NCBI GenBank assembly: GCA_947472645.1
Contig: CANJBQ010000030.1
Span: 1 to 37,782 of the forward strand
DNA from: Burkholderiaceae bacterium
GTDB lineage: Bacteria; Pseudomonadota; Gammaproteobacteria; Burkholderiales; Burkholderiaceae
DNA: 37,782 bases
Reading direction: 5' to 3'
A program made the position numbers and the translations under genes. How positions within the stretch are numbered: position 1 is the stretch's first letter; the number at the start of each line of letters is the position of its first letter. Of the stretch, positions 1 through 8,645 are shown one piece after another. A model generated the notes under the pieces. The model was not told the DNA's origin. It worked only from the letters and a program-made list of their open reading frames with translations, and did no database searches.

Positions 1-48
1 AAGCCTGCAAAGCTTTGAACGGGGGTTCGATTCCCTCTCGCGCCTCCA
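1..48 (+). tRNA. tRNA-Cys (GCA), 3' part only
   Basis: The window opens inside the anticodon arm. The loop CTGCAAA, with anticodon GCA at 7-9, is closed by AAGC/GCTT. It is followed by a T arm (GGGGG-TTCGATT-CCCTC) and a 3' acceptor strand TCGCGCC, discriminator T and CCA at 46-48. Anticodon GCA with a U discriminator fits tRNA-Cys. The 5' half lies outside the window. Confidence 0.9.
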
Positions 49-78
49 AGATGACACCAACCTACACCCACAAACACC

Positions 79-315
79 GGCTCTTCACCACAATCGGGGG
101 ATGAGCATTTATCAAACACGATTAATTACTCCATTCCAACCGCATAAAGCCAAGACTCTCAGTCGGTAGTTTTGGAAATTCCTAAAACCAAATGCTCTTC
201 TAGAAATCATTTCCATTTTAGTATGGAAACCTTCCGTAATCCCGTTGGATTTTGAAAATCGCCACATGCGAATAATCGGCTCTAACCAAGAACGAATGGT
301 CAATGATCCAATGTT
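79..315 (-). mobile_element. Remnant of an ISL3-type insertion sequence
   Basis: This segment holds only the C-terminal coding end of an ISL3-like transposase (see 112-315) followed by what could be the element's outer end. GGCTCTTCACC at 79-89 is the kind of sequence ISL3 terminal repeats start with, but this is from memory and there is no second end here to pair it with. The N-terminal part of the element is missing and the sequence runs straight into another gene fragment near 316-320. The element is dead and defined only roughly at its edges. Confidence 0.5.
112..315 (-). pseudogene. ISL3-family transposase, C-terminal fragment
   Basis: About 68 codons are open from the TAG at 316-318 to a TGA at 112-114. 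The residues WRFSKSNGITEGFHTKM and the following RRAFGFRNFQNYRLRV are the conserved C-terminal signature of ISL3-type DDE transposases, including the ITEG-F-K-M and GFRNF-NYRLR blocks. Full-length family members are around 400 residues or more, so most of the catalytic domain is gone. There is no ATG; the only nearby start is a TTG at 303, which is unlikely to be used. I call it a decayed transposase, not a small gene. The family call is from motif recognition only. Confidence 0.75.
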
Positions 316-319
316 CTAT

Positions 320-391
320 TCATGCTTGCGAAAAATTGGCGCTTACACAACCACCAATAGCGCTAGCTCCTAAAATTACGATTTTCTTCAT
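320..391 (-). pseudogene. N-terminal stub of an ApbA/PanE-like reductase
   Basis: An ATG at 391 opens a 23-codon frame ending in TGA at 320-322. The peptide starts MKKIVILGASAIGGCVSANF, an N-terminal Rossmann strand and glycine loop (GxSxIGG) very like the GAGAIGG of ketopantoate reductases and related NADP-dependent enzymes. The frame breaks just where the ISL3 remnant begins, so an IS-mediated rearrangement probably removed the rest. Other Rossmann dehydrogenases cannot be excluded from so short a piece. Confidence 0.5.
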
Positions 392-415
392 TTGATTATT
401 TCTCAAGCTATACCT

Positions 416-1474
416 CTAAATCACTCTACCAAAACGTGAAAAACTCACTCCACAACCCAGTGCGATTAGGAGCAAGCCTAAGCTCATGACAGGGCTAGTA
501 ATTTCAGTTAAATGTTGCCGCTCAAAACGAATCGTTAAACCTAAAGAATCATAAATATTTTTTAGATCTTCAGGTTTAGTTGCTAAGTAGTATTCACCCC
601 GCGTGCCATTCGCAATTTTTTTAAGACTGGTTTCATCTAAACGAACACGCATGGACATTCCTTGTGCTTGGATTACGCTACCCTCCGTAGTACCAACACC
701 AACCGTATGGATTTTGACACCATGATTAGCCGCAAGTTCTACCATTTTAAGGACATCAGGTCCCATATTACTTTGACCATCAGTGATTAACATGATTGCC
801 ATGGATTGATTAGAACCTGGTTCCATATTGACTTGATTTGTCTCTTTAGGAGGCGTGGGGATAGGTTTGGCTGCAGGTCCTTGTTCGGATTCCGTAATGA
901 TTTTTTCTGCATCAATCCCTGAACCAGGTAATAAATTCGCGAGCGCAATCACAATCCCGCTACCTAGGGCGGAACCAGGTTGCAGTGGAATATTGTCTAA
1001 GGCTTGCATCAAGGTAATGCGATCGCTTGTTGGCGCTTGTCGAAGTGCAGCAGTGCTGGCAATCGTAACGATACCAATACGCATTTGTGGAGGTTGGTCT
1101 TTGATAAATACCTTCACTGCACTTATTGCGGCATCAAAGCGACTCGGCTTGATATCATCCGCACGCATACTCCCTGAAGTATCAATGGCAATCATGATCG
1201 TATCTAAACGACTTGGAACAAAGAGCACAGCCCTTGGTCTAGACATAGCAAACAGCATGGTACAAAGACCTAACAAGAGAAGAAGAGCGCTGACCAATTG
1301 CCAGCGTTTAGCATGACGAAGTTGTGAGGTCTTACCACTTTGTTGTTGGAGACGATAACTAACTGAAGAAAGCGGTGATTTAGAACGCCAATATAGGAGC
1401 ATGAACAAAGGTACTAAAGCCAATAGATACAGAGCAAAAGGCCATTGGATGGAGAGGGTATCGAAGGCAAACAT
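416..1474 (-). CDS. VWA-domain membrane protein (BatA/BatB-like)
   Basis: The protein has 352 residues. N-terminal membrane segments lie at about residues 10-29 and 58-77, followed by a von Willebrand A domain with a MIDAS metal site: D98-x-S100-x-S102 in AIDTSGSM and a later ITDG. A last hydrophobic helix near the C-terminus would anchor it with the VWA domain in the periplasm. Such proteins bind partner proteins through the metal site and sit in MoxR/DUF58 gene clusters (Bat, aerotolerance-like). It is last in the run protease-MoxR-DUF58-VWA, starting 8 bases after the DUF58 stop codon. It is paralogous to the divergent VWA gene at 4489-5532, and both carry an extra proline-rich loop before the second MIDAS strand. 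The exact substrate or complex is unknown. Confidence 0.85.
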   Translation of the reverse strand: MFAFDTLSIQWPFALYLLALVPLFMLLYWRSKSPLSSVSYRLQQQSGKTSQLRHAKRWQLVSALLLLLGLCTMLFAMSRPRAVLFVPSRLDTIMIAIDTSGSMRADDIKPSRFDAAISAVKVFIKDQPPQMRIGIVTIASTAALRQAPTSDRITLMQALDNIPLQPGSALGSGIVIALANLLPGSGIDAEKIITESEQGPAAKPIPTPPKETNQVNMEPGSNQSMAIMLITDGQSNMGPDVLKMVELAANHGVKIHTVGVGTTEGSVIQAQGMSMRVRLDETSLKKIANGTRGEYYLATKPEDLKNIYDSLGLTIRFERQHLTEITSPVMSLGLLLIALGCGVSFSRFGRVI

Positions 1475-1482
1475 GTGTACCC

Positions 1483-2463
1483 CTAAGCCGCCACACGTAT
1501 TGGATGAACCTTCGCGGGTTTACGTTTACGCAGTTGCATAAAGCGCAATAAAGCATCCTCCATCGGCTCTTTGGTACTTAGTTCTAAACAGTCAGTCCCT
1601 GTTTGGGCAAAGCTGGCAATTAAACGATCCGTATACTCCTGAGCAATACGCTGATATTTTTCCTGAAAACTTGAATCATTAACATCTACAAAAAGTTGCT
1701 CCCCCGTTTCAAGATCTTCTAGTATGCATAAACCCAAAGGTTCCAGCACTGCTTCGATAGGGTCACATAAACGTACCGCAATCACATCATGAGATTTACT
1801 TAATTCACCGAGAGATTTCTCCCAATGTGGTTCACTAATGAAGTCAGAAACGATAAAAATAGTTGATCGTTGCGGTATGAGCGCTTTGGCGGTGTTCAAC
1901 AATACCTTTAGATCCGTCGCTTGGGTTAGAACTTCGGTGTGTGTATTTAATAGAAGGTTGAGTAATTGCACTAAATGGGCTTTACCTGTTCTGGACGGTA
2001 GGATCGTGTCTACTCGACTATTTGCGCCCGTCATCAGCATGGCACCAATACGATTGCCTCGTCTACCGAGTAACTTTGCTATCGTGCCGACAAAACTCGT
2101 GGCGAGCATTCGTTTCGTTTGGTTTTGCGAGCCAAACTCATTGGAACGAGAAAGGTCGACTAAAAACCAAGCACTCATTTCTCGATCTTCTTGATGTTCA
2201 CGGACATAAGGCACTTGCATTCTGGCAGTCACATTCCAATCAATGTGGCGCACATCATCATGCGCTTGATACTCCCGCAGATCTGCAAGCTCCAGCCCAC
2301 TGCCTTTAAACCAAGTACGATAATCACCCTGTAATTGACCATCGAGTCTTCTGAGCGTCGTCCACTCTAAATTCTTGAGGAACTGTTCCGGATGAATACG
2401 AGGTATCTCTGGCGCAACAGGCGCACTAGATTTTTTAGACAGTGACTTTAAAAATTTAAGCAT
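1483..2463 (-). CDS. DUF58-domain protein
   Basis: The protein has 326 residues. The DUF58 signature is plain: ELADLREYQAHDDVRHIDW, followed by an arginine/acidic stretch (VREHQEDRE) and a VWA-like fold (FLVDLSRS). No membrane segment is apparent. DUF58 proteins are co-encoded with MoxR ATPases and VWA proteins and are thought to be part of the MoxR-assisted assembly or maturation machinery. Its ATG overlaps the last 8 bases of the moxR-like gene (ATGCTTAA), which points to translational coupling. Function beyond the family association is not known. Confidence 0.88.
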   Translation of the reverse strand: MLKFLKSLSKKSSAPVAPEIPRIHPEQFLKNLEWTTLRRLDGQLQGDYRTWFKGSGLELADLREYQAHDDVRHIDWNVTARMQVPYVREHQEDREMSAWFLVDLSRSNEFGSQNQTKRMLATSFVGTIAKLLGRRGNRIGAMLMTGANSRVDTILPSRTGKAHLVQLLNLLLNTHTEVLTQATDLKVLLNTAKALIPQRSTIFIVSDFISEPHWEKSLGELSKSHDVIAVRLCDPIEAVLEPLGLCILEDLETGEQLFVDVNDSSFQEKYQRIAQEYTDRLIASFAQTGTDCLELSTKEPMEDALLRFMQLRKRKPAKVHPIRVAA

Positions 2464-3478
2464 CTAATGGTAAAGCTTGAGACGGTACAGGGATTGCTTT
2501 GAGGATTTGACGTAATAGATCATCTGCCGTTTTACCCTGTGCAATTGCCTCATAGGAGAGGACAACACGGTGACGTAACACATCCAAAACAAGATCTTGA
2601 ATATCCTGAGGCAGAACATAGGAACGACCTCTTAAAAAAGCTAGGGCACGAGCACCTTCAATCAAACTAATCGTTCCTCTCGGACTTGCTCCAAAGCTGA
2701 TCAGCGGAGCTAATTCTGTGAGGGCATAGTCTTCTGGATGACGAGTCGCCGCCACAATTTTGACAGCATACTGAATCAAGGCTGGATCGACATAACCTGT
2801 TTTACAGGTTTGTTGGAGTTGTGCTAATTCATTAGTCGAAGCCATGCTGGTCAGTTCAATCGTACGACCAATTTGACGCTCTACAATTACAAACTCTTCT
2901 GTTTCAGTTGGGTAAACCACAATGACCTTCATCATAAAGCGGTCTACTTGCGCTTCAGGTAAAGGATATGTTCCCTCGGTTTCAATCGGGTTTTGGGTTG
3001 CGAGAACGATAAAAGGCGAAGGTACAAGGTGGGTTTGACCTGCGATTGTCACTTGGCGTTCCTGCATCACCTCTAACAAGGCGCTTTGTACTTTAGCTGG
3101 CGCGCGGTTGATTTCATCGGCGAGGAGAAGATTTGCAAAGACGGGTCCGAGTACAGTACCAAATTCACTAGTTTTTTGGTTGTAGATACGCGTGCCGATT
3201 AAATCAGCGGGCAGAAGATCAGGCGTAAACTGGATACGCGAAAATTTACCCTGCACGACTTTGGCAAGAGAGTTTACAGTTAAAGTTTTTGCAAGACCTG
3301 GAACACCCTCAATCAAAATATGACCACCAGCCAGGATGGCAATCAGAACACGCTCTAGAAAGGCATCTTGACCCACAACAACGCGTTTGACCTCATACAG
3401 AATGCTTTGCATTTTAGCCGCATGCTCGTGTTGAGAACTTATATTTCGTTTACCTGACCATTGACTATTTTCTGACAT
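2456..3478 (-). CDS. MoxR-family AAA+ ATPase
   Basis: The protein has 340 residues, typical for MoxR. Walker A is the MoxR variant GVPGLAKT, Walker B is [11 protein letters not shown], followed by the conserved [13 protein letters not shown], sensor 1 in [23 protein letters not shown], and a C-terminal lid with GASPRG. MoxR ATPases act as chaperone-like factors that activate or assemble partner proteins, often VWA-domain proteins; here the partners are probably the adjacent DUF58 and VWA products. It lies between the protease gene (18-base gap) and the DUF58 gene (8-base overlap). Confidence 0.93.
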   Translation of the reverse strand: [340 protein letters not shown]

Positions 3479-3496
3479 AAAAATTCCGATAAATAA

Positions 3497-4414
3497 TTAG
3501 AAGGGGGGAATACCAACAGCTGAACCTGCACTTTCGATCGTAACCGCAAAGCCAATACCAATAAATGTTTTTTCTGTAGAAGAGGGGTTGAGTAGAGCCG
3601 TCACAATACCGACCACTTCTCCTGCTGAGTTAATCAAAGGACCACCAGAATTACCTTTATTGATGGCCGCGTCAAATTGAATCAAGTTACGCAACTGAGC
3701 ACCATTTTCACCAGTAAATTCACGGCGTAATCCTGAGATCACCCCCGACGTGACTGAAGGACCAATGCCAAACGGAAAGCCAACCGTTACCACATCGTCA
3801 CCATATTTGAGTTGTGCGCTGGAGCCGAGCGTGGCAGGTAATAGATCATCTGGGACTTTTTCAGATTTTAAGACCGCTAAATCATTATGCGGATGAACTG
3901 CAACTATTTTGGCATTCGCCTTGGTACCATCATAAAAAATCACTTCGACCCGGTCAGATCCTGCAATCACATGAAAGTTCGTCAAAATAGTCCCATCTTC
4001 AATGATGACGACACCCGTTCCTAAAGATCCATCCTCTTCATCATTCTTTTTGGAGTCTTTCTTTTTTTTGTCATCCGTATCATTTTTAAAAGCCCTCACC
4101 ATCACCACCGAAGGCATAATCGTTTGTGCTGCTTTGGTTGCTTTTGAAGGAAGCTCTTTGGTATTGAGTGTTTTTAAAACAGCCTCATCAATGATATCTT
4201 GCGTGAGTGGCTTGGATTTTGGAGAAAATGCATTCCAACCCCAAAATAAAGCACTAGTGAGCAAAATGCCAGCGATAAAAAAAATGTAAGGCGGATGCCG
4301 AATCGCTTGCCAACTGGCGTACAAATTTTGTCTAGACAGGGAACCCATAGGTTTGGGAGAGGGAGGAGTTGTTGGTGTAGCAGGCCTGCGACTATAAATC
4401 GGCATTTTTTTCAT
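3497..4414 (-). CDS. Membrane-anchored trypsin-like serine protease (HtrA-type, no PDZ)
   Basis: The protein has 305 residues. A proline-rich cytoplasmic N-terminus is followed by one membrane helix (about 43-60), a lysine/aspartate-rich linker (111-128), and a trypsin-like domain with the full triad: H148 in TNFHVIAG, D178 in HNDLAVLK and S256 in KGNSGGPL. It ends about 50 residues after the catalytic serine in GFAVTIES--AVGIPPF, so there is no PDZ domain of the kind DegP/DegS carry. The catalytic domain should lie in the periplasm. It is the first gene of the minus-strand Bat-like cluster, so it may process or police the VWA proteins (inference). A 74-base gap separates it from the divergent VWA gene. 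Confidence 0.88.
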   Translation of the reverse strand: MKKMPIYSRRPATPTTPPSPKPMGSLSRQNLYASWQAIRHPPYIFFIAGILLTSALFWGWNAFSPKSKPLTQDIIDEAVLKTLNTKELPSKATKAAQTIMPSVVMVRAFKNDTDDKKKKDSKKNDEEDGSLGTGVVIIEDGTILTNFHVIAGSDRVEVIFYDGTKANAKIVAVHPHNDLAVLKSEKVPDDLLPATLGSSAQLKYGDDVVTVGFPFGIGPSVTSGVISGLRREFTGENGAQLRNLIQFDAAINKGNSGGPLINSAGEVVGIVTALLNPSSTEKTFIGIGFAVTIESAGSAVGIPPF

Positions 4415-4488
4415 AATGAAACATTAGCACAAGTCAGTTTGAGATACTATTAGAGAATATAAGAAGAGAACTCAAGAGACACGTTGAC

Positions 4489-5532
4489 ATGCACTTTATT
4501 TGGCCACAAGCATTTTGGTTATTTATTCTAGTACCCATCTTCATCCTTCTCTATTGGTGGATGTTGAAAAGACGGCGTATTAATACCGTACTATTTTCTT
4601 CATTACAGGTGGTAAAAAAGGCTATTCATTGGCGCTCTAGCATCCGTCGGCATATACCACCTTTCTTATTATTACTCGCAATGATTTTTGGGATTATTGG
4701 TCTAGCAAGACCCACATCAACCGTGAGCTTACCGGCGGATTATATGACCTTGGTACTGGCAATTGATGTATCGCGCAGTATGTTAGCCGAAGATGTCAAA
4801 CCCAATCGGATCAAAGCCGCACAAGTAGCAGTGAAAGAATTTATAGAGCAATTACCCAGAGATATACGTGTGGGGATAGTATCTTTTGCAGGCACAGCGC
4901 AACTAGTTCAATCCGTAACTGAGTCACGTAACGACCTAGTCGAGGCAGTTGATCGATTTCAGCTACAAAGAGGAACCGCCACTGGAAGTGGCTTGTTATT
5001 GGCGCTAGCAACCTTAATGCCTGAAGCAGGGATTAATTTAGAGTCCTCTATTTATGGAGAAAACTTTGGTCGTCCTGACCCCGCCAAACAGTTAGAGCCC
5101 AAAAAAACAGTGCAGCAACATCAGCCAGTACCTCCCGGTTCGTATAGTGCTGGGGCGATTGTTTTATTATCCGATGGTCGCCGCACGACAGGTCTTGATC
5201 CATTAGAAGTTGCCCGAAAAGTTTCGCAGTATGGCGTCAAGGTTTATACCGTAGCCTTTGGCACTCCTGACGGTTTTATTCCTGGTTATGATGGATATTC
5301 CTTTTATGCCAAAGTCGATGAAGAAGCTTTACAGGCGATTGCAAAAATTACGCAAGGTGAGTTCTTTCGCGCCAGTAATGGGGATGATCTCAAGCAAATC
5401 TATGAACATTTATCAAGCAAGTTTCTAATAGAGACCAAAGAAACCGAGATCTCTGTTATTTTTGTGGCCATAACCCTCGTTTTGGTTCTAGGCGCACTAT
5501 GTTTATCACTCATTTGGTTTAAAAGAGTATAA
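4489..5532 (+). CDS. VWA-domain membrane protein (BatA/BatB-like), second copy
   Basis: The protein has 347 residues. Two N-terminal membrane helices (about 5-25 and 57-73) precede a VWA domain with MIDAS D93-x-S95-x-S97 (AIDVSRSM), a threonine in SVTESRND and a later LLSDGR. A hydrophobic helix closes the C-terminus. It matches the minus-strand VWA protein at 416-1474 in layout and in its proline-rich insertion before the LLSDG strand. The ATG at 4489 has only a weak Shine-Dalgarno sequence. It is probably expressed divergently from the protease-MoxR-DUF58-VWA operon through the 74-base shared region. Confidence 0.87.
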   Translation: MHFIWPQAFWLFILVPIFILLYWWMLKRRRINTVLFSSLQVVKKAIHWRSSIRRHIPPFLLLLAMIFGIIGLARPTSTVSLPADYMTLVLAIDVSRSMLAEDVKPNRIKAAQVAVKEFIEQLPRDIRVGIVSFAGTAQLVQSVTESRNDLVEAVDRFQLQRGTATGSGLLLALATLMPEAGINLESSIYGENFGRPDPAKQLEPKKTVQQHQPVPPGSYSAGAIVLLSDGRRTTGLDPLEVARKVSQYGVKVYTVAFGTPDGFIPGYDGYSFYAKVDEEALQAIAKITQGEFFRASNGDDLKQIYEHLSSKFLIETKETEISVIFVAITLVLVLGALCLSLIWFKRV

Positions 5533-5912
5533 AAAGTATTTCAGGATAGTTCCATTAAATTAAGGCCATTAAGGTTCGTACTCCGCATCGTTAACAAAAA
5601 TCAGTACTCAAGGGGTAAACATTTACTAATGTGGGTAATTATTTAATATTAATAATATATATCGATATTAATCAATTATTTATGATTACCTCTTGTGCAT
5701 CCAAGAAAAATCATAGAAATACCTACCAATATCCTCTAAATCATAATTAAAATTTGGCTTAGAGGGATTTTTGTCATCAACTGGCATTTGTTGGAAATGT
5801 TAGTATGGTGGTTGAAATATGAGTGTATTTATTCGGTGTGATAGTCAAGGATAAATAGCTCAGTTCAACAAAGATATGCACTAATGAACAGTATTAATAG
5901 AAGAAAGACAAT
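5533..5912. other. 380-base AT-rich intergenic region
   Basis: No gene is visible here. The sequence is very AT-rich, with an AT run around 5640-5690. No convincing hairpin terminator for the upstream VWA gene was found. A purine-rich stretch (AGAAGAAAGA) just before 5913 is the likely ribosome binding site of the next gene. Confidence 0.6.
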
Positions 5913-6719
5913 ATGATACAAATCATTAGATCGACGCCAAACTTGATTTCAGTTTTAATAGGAGCATTCATGATGATTAGTTGTTCAACTCAACCGCTTT
6001 TAAGCTTAGAGGCTAAAAAAGATTTAGCCTCTACTGGAAAACTTCGCGCGGGGATGAATCTAGGTAATACTTTGTTTACGCAAAAAAATAATACAGGTGA
6101 ATTACAAGGGGTTAGTGTTGATCTTATGCAGGAATTAGCTAAACGACTAGATGTTCCTCTTGAGATGGTGATCTATGACGAGCCGGGTCAAGTAGCAGAG
6201 GCTTCTGCAAAAGGAGTCTGGGATGTTGCTATTTTAGCGATTGAACAAACTAGAGCAAAAACTCTTACTTTTTCTCCTGCAATGACTGAAATTGAAGGAG
6301 GGTATGTCGTACATCAGAATTCTTCAATAACCCGCATGGAACAGGTAGATGCCAAAGGTGTGAAAATTGCCGCACCAGCAGGTGCCGGTTATGAACTTTA
6401 TTTAAACAATGCATTGAAGAATGCTGCTATTGTTCGTACAAAAAATTTCGCTAACTCCATCGAAATCTTTAATCTAAAACAAGTTGATGTTTTAGCGGGC
6501 TTAAAGCCCAATCTGATGGATGCCATGACAAAATTCCCAGAAGGAAAATTGTTAGAGGGTCATTTTATGATCATCAATCATGGATTGGCAACACCTCGCG
6601 GACACAATGCTGGAGACGAGTATTTACAAAATTTTGTGAAGGAGCTTAATGAGTCAGGCTTCGTTGCTCGCTCTATCGCAAAACATCAAATCAAGGGATT
6701 AACTGCTGTCAAAAAATAA
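5913..6719 (+). CDS. Solute-binding lipoprotein, ABC transporter family 3
   Basis: The protein has 268 residues. The N-terminus is a lipoprotein signal with a lipobox-like MMISC, putting the lipid anchor on Cys24. The mature part has features of family 3 periplasmic amino-acid-type binding proteins: LRAGMNLGNTLF near its start, GVSVDLMQELAKRLDVP, and DVAILAIEQTRA. No permease or ATPase gene is nearby, so it either serves a transporter elsewhere or works as a sensor or buffer. The ligand cannot be told. Its nearest neighbour is a convergent Bug receptor gene. Confidence 0.8.
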   Translation: MIQIIRSTPNLISVLIGAFMMISCSTQPLLSLEAKKDLASTGKLRAGMNLGNTLFTQKNNTGELQGVSVDLMQELAKRLDVPLEMVIYDEPGQVAEASAKGVWDVAILAIEQTRAKTLTFSPAMTEIEGGYVVHQNSSITRMEQVDAKGVKIAAPAGAGYELYLNNALKNAAIVRTKNFANSIEIFNLKQVDVLAGLKPNLMDAMTKFPEGKLLEGHFMIINHGLATPRGHNAGDEYLQNFVKELNESGFVARSIAKHQIKGLTAVKK

Positions 6720-6723
6720 GGAT

Positions 6724-6754
6724 TTATTTATTGAATTTGTTGTCCAATAAATAA
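6724..6754. terminator. AT-rich hairpin between convergent genes
   Basis: A perfect 10-base inverted repeat, TTATTTATTG at 6724-6733 and CAATAAATAA at 6745-6754, surrounds an 11-base loop. It sits in the 42 bases between two convergent genes and could end transcription from both sides. It is GC-poor, so its strength is doubtful. Confidence 0.4.
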
Positions 6755-6761
6755 TAGGGAT

Positions 6762-7745
6762 CTAATCAAATTTCATTGATTTCTCAGTAACTACGCGCTT
6801 CCATTTTTGAATATTTTGTGAGACATACTCAGCCATATCCTTGGGGCTTCCAATCCAAACCTGGCCACCTAATTCAGAAAACCTCAATCGCACATCATTT
6901 TTTATAACGGCAGTATGAATAGATGCATTTAGTTTAGAAATGACTTCAGGGCTGAGTCCTTTAGGTCCGGCAATCCCTAAAAAAGATGAAGCTTCAAAGC
7001 TAGGGAATGTTTCAGCGACAGCAGGGATGTTGGCTAACTGCGGCATTCTTTTTTCGGAAGTTACAGCAATAGCGCGTAACTTCCCAGAAATCAGATGTGG
7101 CTGAACAACTGCAAAGGTATCTAACATGAAATCTAAACGTCCTGCGAGTAATTCGTTGAGTTGTGGACTTCCACCTTTAAATGGGATATGTGTCATTTCA
7201 ATGCCTGCCGTACTTGAAAAATACTCAGTTGCTAAATGAAAGAGTGAGCCATTTCCAGGTGTTGGGTAATTGAGTTTCTTGGGATTTTCTTTAGCATACT
7301 TAATCACATCATTTAAGGTTTTGAGGGAAGATTCGGAATTCACAACAATCACCATTGGATAAGAAATAAAAGTTGATATCCAAGAAAAATCACTCATCGG
7401 ATCGAAAGGTAGTTTATTCATCACAGCAGCTTGTGAAGGAAAGGCGCCACTGATCAAACTTAAGCGATAACCATCTGGAGTTCCTTTAGCTACATAATCA
7501 TTGGCCAACATCCCACCAGCTCCCCCTTTGTTTTCCACTAAAACGGGTTGAGCCAATTCCGTGGATAATTTTTGCGCTAATAACCTTGCCACAATATCCG
7601 CGTTACCACCGGGACCAAATCCTACAATCAAATTTATCGGTTTTGTTGGGTATTCTTGTGCAATACTTTGAAAAATACTCAACCCCCAAATAATACAAAC
7701 ACCAATGCAAAGGTTAATTTGTTTGAATAAGGGTATTCGTCTCAT
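6762..7745 (-). CDS. TctC/Bug-type tripartite tricarboxylate receptor
   Basis: The protein has 327 residues, normal for the family. A signal peptide (about 1-29) is followed by the Bug hallmark YPTKPINLIVGFGPGGNADI-AR, then VENKGGAGGMLA and PDGYRL. Bug proteins are periplasmic receptors for carboxylates, classically working with TctA/TctB membrane proteins, which are not encoded here. Its ATG overlaps the stop of the amidohydrolase gene by 4 bases (ATGA), so it is co-translated with that catabolic enzyme and probably binds the pathway's substrate. Confidence 0.92.
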   Translation of the reverse strand: MRRIPLFKQINLCIGVCIIWGLSIFQSIAQEYPTKPINLIVGFGPGGNADIVARLLAQKLSTELAQPVLVENKGGAGGMLANDYVAKGTPDGYRLSLISGAFPSQAAVMNKLPFDPMSDFSWISTFISYPMVIVVNSESSLKTLNDVIKYAKENPKKLNYPTPGNGSLFHLATEYFSSTAGIEMTHIPFKGGSPQLNELLAGRLDFMLDTFAVVQPHLISGKLRAIAVTSEKRMPQLANIPAVAETFPSFEASSFLGIAGPKGLSPEVISKLNASIHTAVIKNDVRLRFSELGGQVWIGSPKDMAEYVSQNIQKWKRVVTEKSMKFD

Positions 7746-8608
7746 GAGAATCGATATAGTTGTGCTGGGTTGGTCACTAAAATTTGATGTCGGATAGATT
7801 CATCTGGAACCCAAGCGGATAAGGCATCCAAAATATCCCCATCATTTTGCATCTTGTCAAATTGGTTCACGTGAGGCCAATCAGTACCCCAAACTATTCG
7901 GTGAGGAGCGACCTCGATCAATTTTCGAATATACGGTTCCATATCCATACAAGGATAATCTTGCGCAGAACAACGATGCAGCGCCGAAAGCTTCACCCAG
8001 CAACGCCCTGATTCCAACATTTTTAATATGGTAATAAAGCCTGATGTATTAACTCCCTCATGACTTCTAACCCGTGCAATATGATCAACGACGATGTTCA
8101 TATCAAGCTTCATCAATCGGGGCTCAAGCTCAGTTAATTCTATCGAGTTATTGACATGAACAGCAATATGCCAATCATATGGCCGTACTCTTTTTGCGAT
8201 ATCTTCTAACACCTCAAATCCTGGAGTGCCTTTCACCACGGTACTTAACCTTGAGCCACTAAAGCCATGTAAATTGAGTTCTTCAATTTCCGCGATTGGT
8301 GTATCAGGACCAGTTACAGCAACACCACGTAATCTTTTAGGGTCTGATTTGACCGCGTTCAGAGTGGCTTCATTATGAGGGCCATATGCACTTGAATGAA
8401 CGATCACTGCTCGATCAATACCCAATACATCTAACATAGTTAATAGTTTTGTGACGGGTGCTTCAGGGGGTGTAAATGATCGATTTGGTGACAGGGGGTA
8501 CTTGATAAAGTCATCAAATATATGCGTGTGAGAATCACAAGATAACCGTGGAGCTTTATATAGGGGACTTTTAGTGGGATGCGCAGGTGGCAGGCAGGGC
8601 TTCGTCAA
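7742..8608 (-). CDS. TIM-barrel amidohydrolase (LigI/amidohydrolase_2-like)
   Basis: The protein has 288 residues. The N-terminal metal-type motif CDSHTHIF (H27, H29) and a late GTDWPH with D243 are characteristic of the amidohydrolase-2 family that includes 2-pyrone-4,6-dicarboxylate lactonase and related decarboxylases. There is no signal peptide, so it is cytoplasmic. The start is a TTG at 8608; there is no in-frame ATG before residue 58, and the sequence upstream offers none. It lies 37 bases after the UbiD gene and overlaps the Bug gene, which suggests one carboxylate degradation pathway. Hydrolase or decarboxylase activity cannot be separated by eye. Confidence 0.85.
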   Translation of the reverse strand: MTKPCLPPAHPTKSPLYKAPRLSCDSHTHIFDDFIKYPLSPNRSFTPPEAPVTKLLTMLDVLGIDRAVIVHSSAYGPHNEATLNAVKSDPKRLRGVAVTGPDTPIAEIEELNLHGFSGSRLSTVVKGTPGFEVLEDIAKRVRPYDWHIAVHVNNSIELTELEPRLMKLDMNIVVDHIARVRSHEGVNTSGFITILKMLESGRCWVKLSALHRCSAQDYPCMDMEPYIRKLIEVAPHRIVWGTDWPHVNQFDKMQNDGDILDALSAWVPDESIRHQILVTNPAQLYRFS

Positions 8609-8645
8609 AGTGAATTTGTCTCGGTGAATTAAATAATAGAATGTT

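Noticed and set aside
1838..2309. Plus-strand open frames inside the DUF58 gene
   Set aside because: They lie antisense to a well-conserved gene and show no recognisable protein features. The same holds for the other antisense frames in liv, fumarase, acs and island genes.
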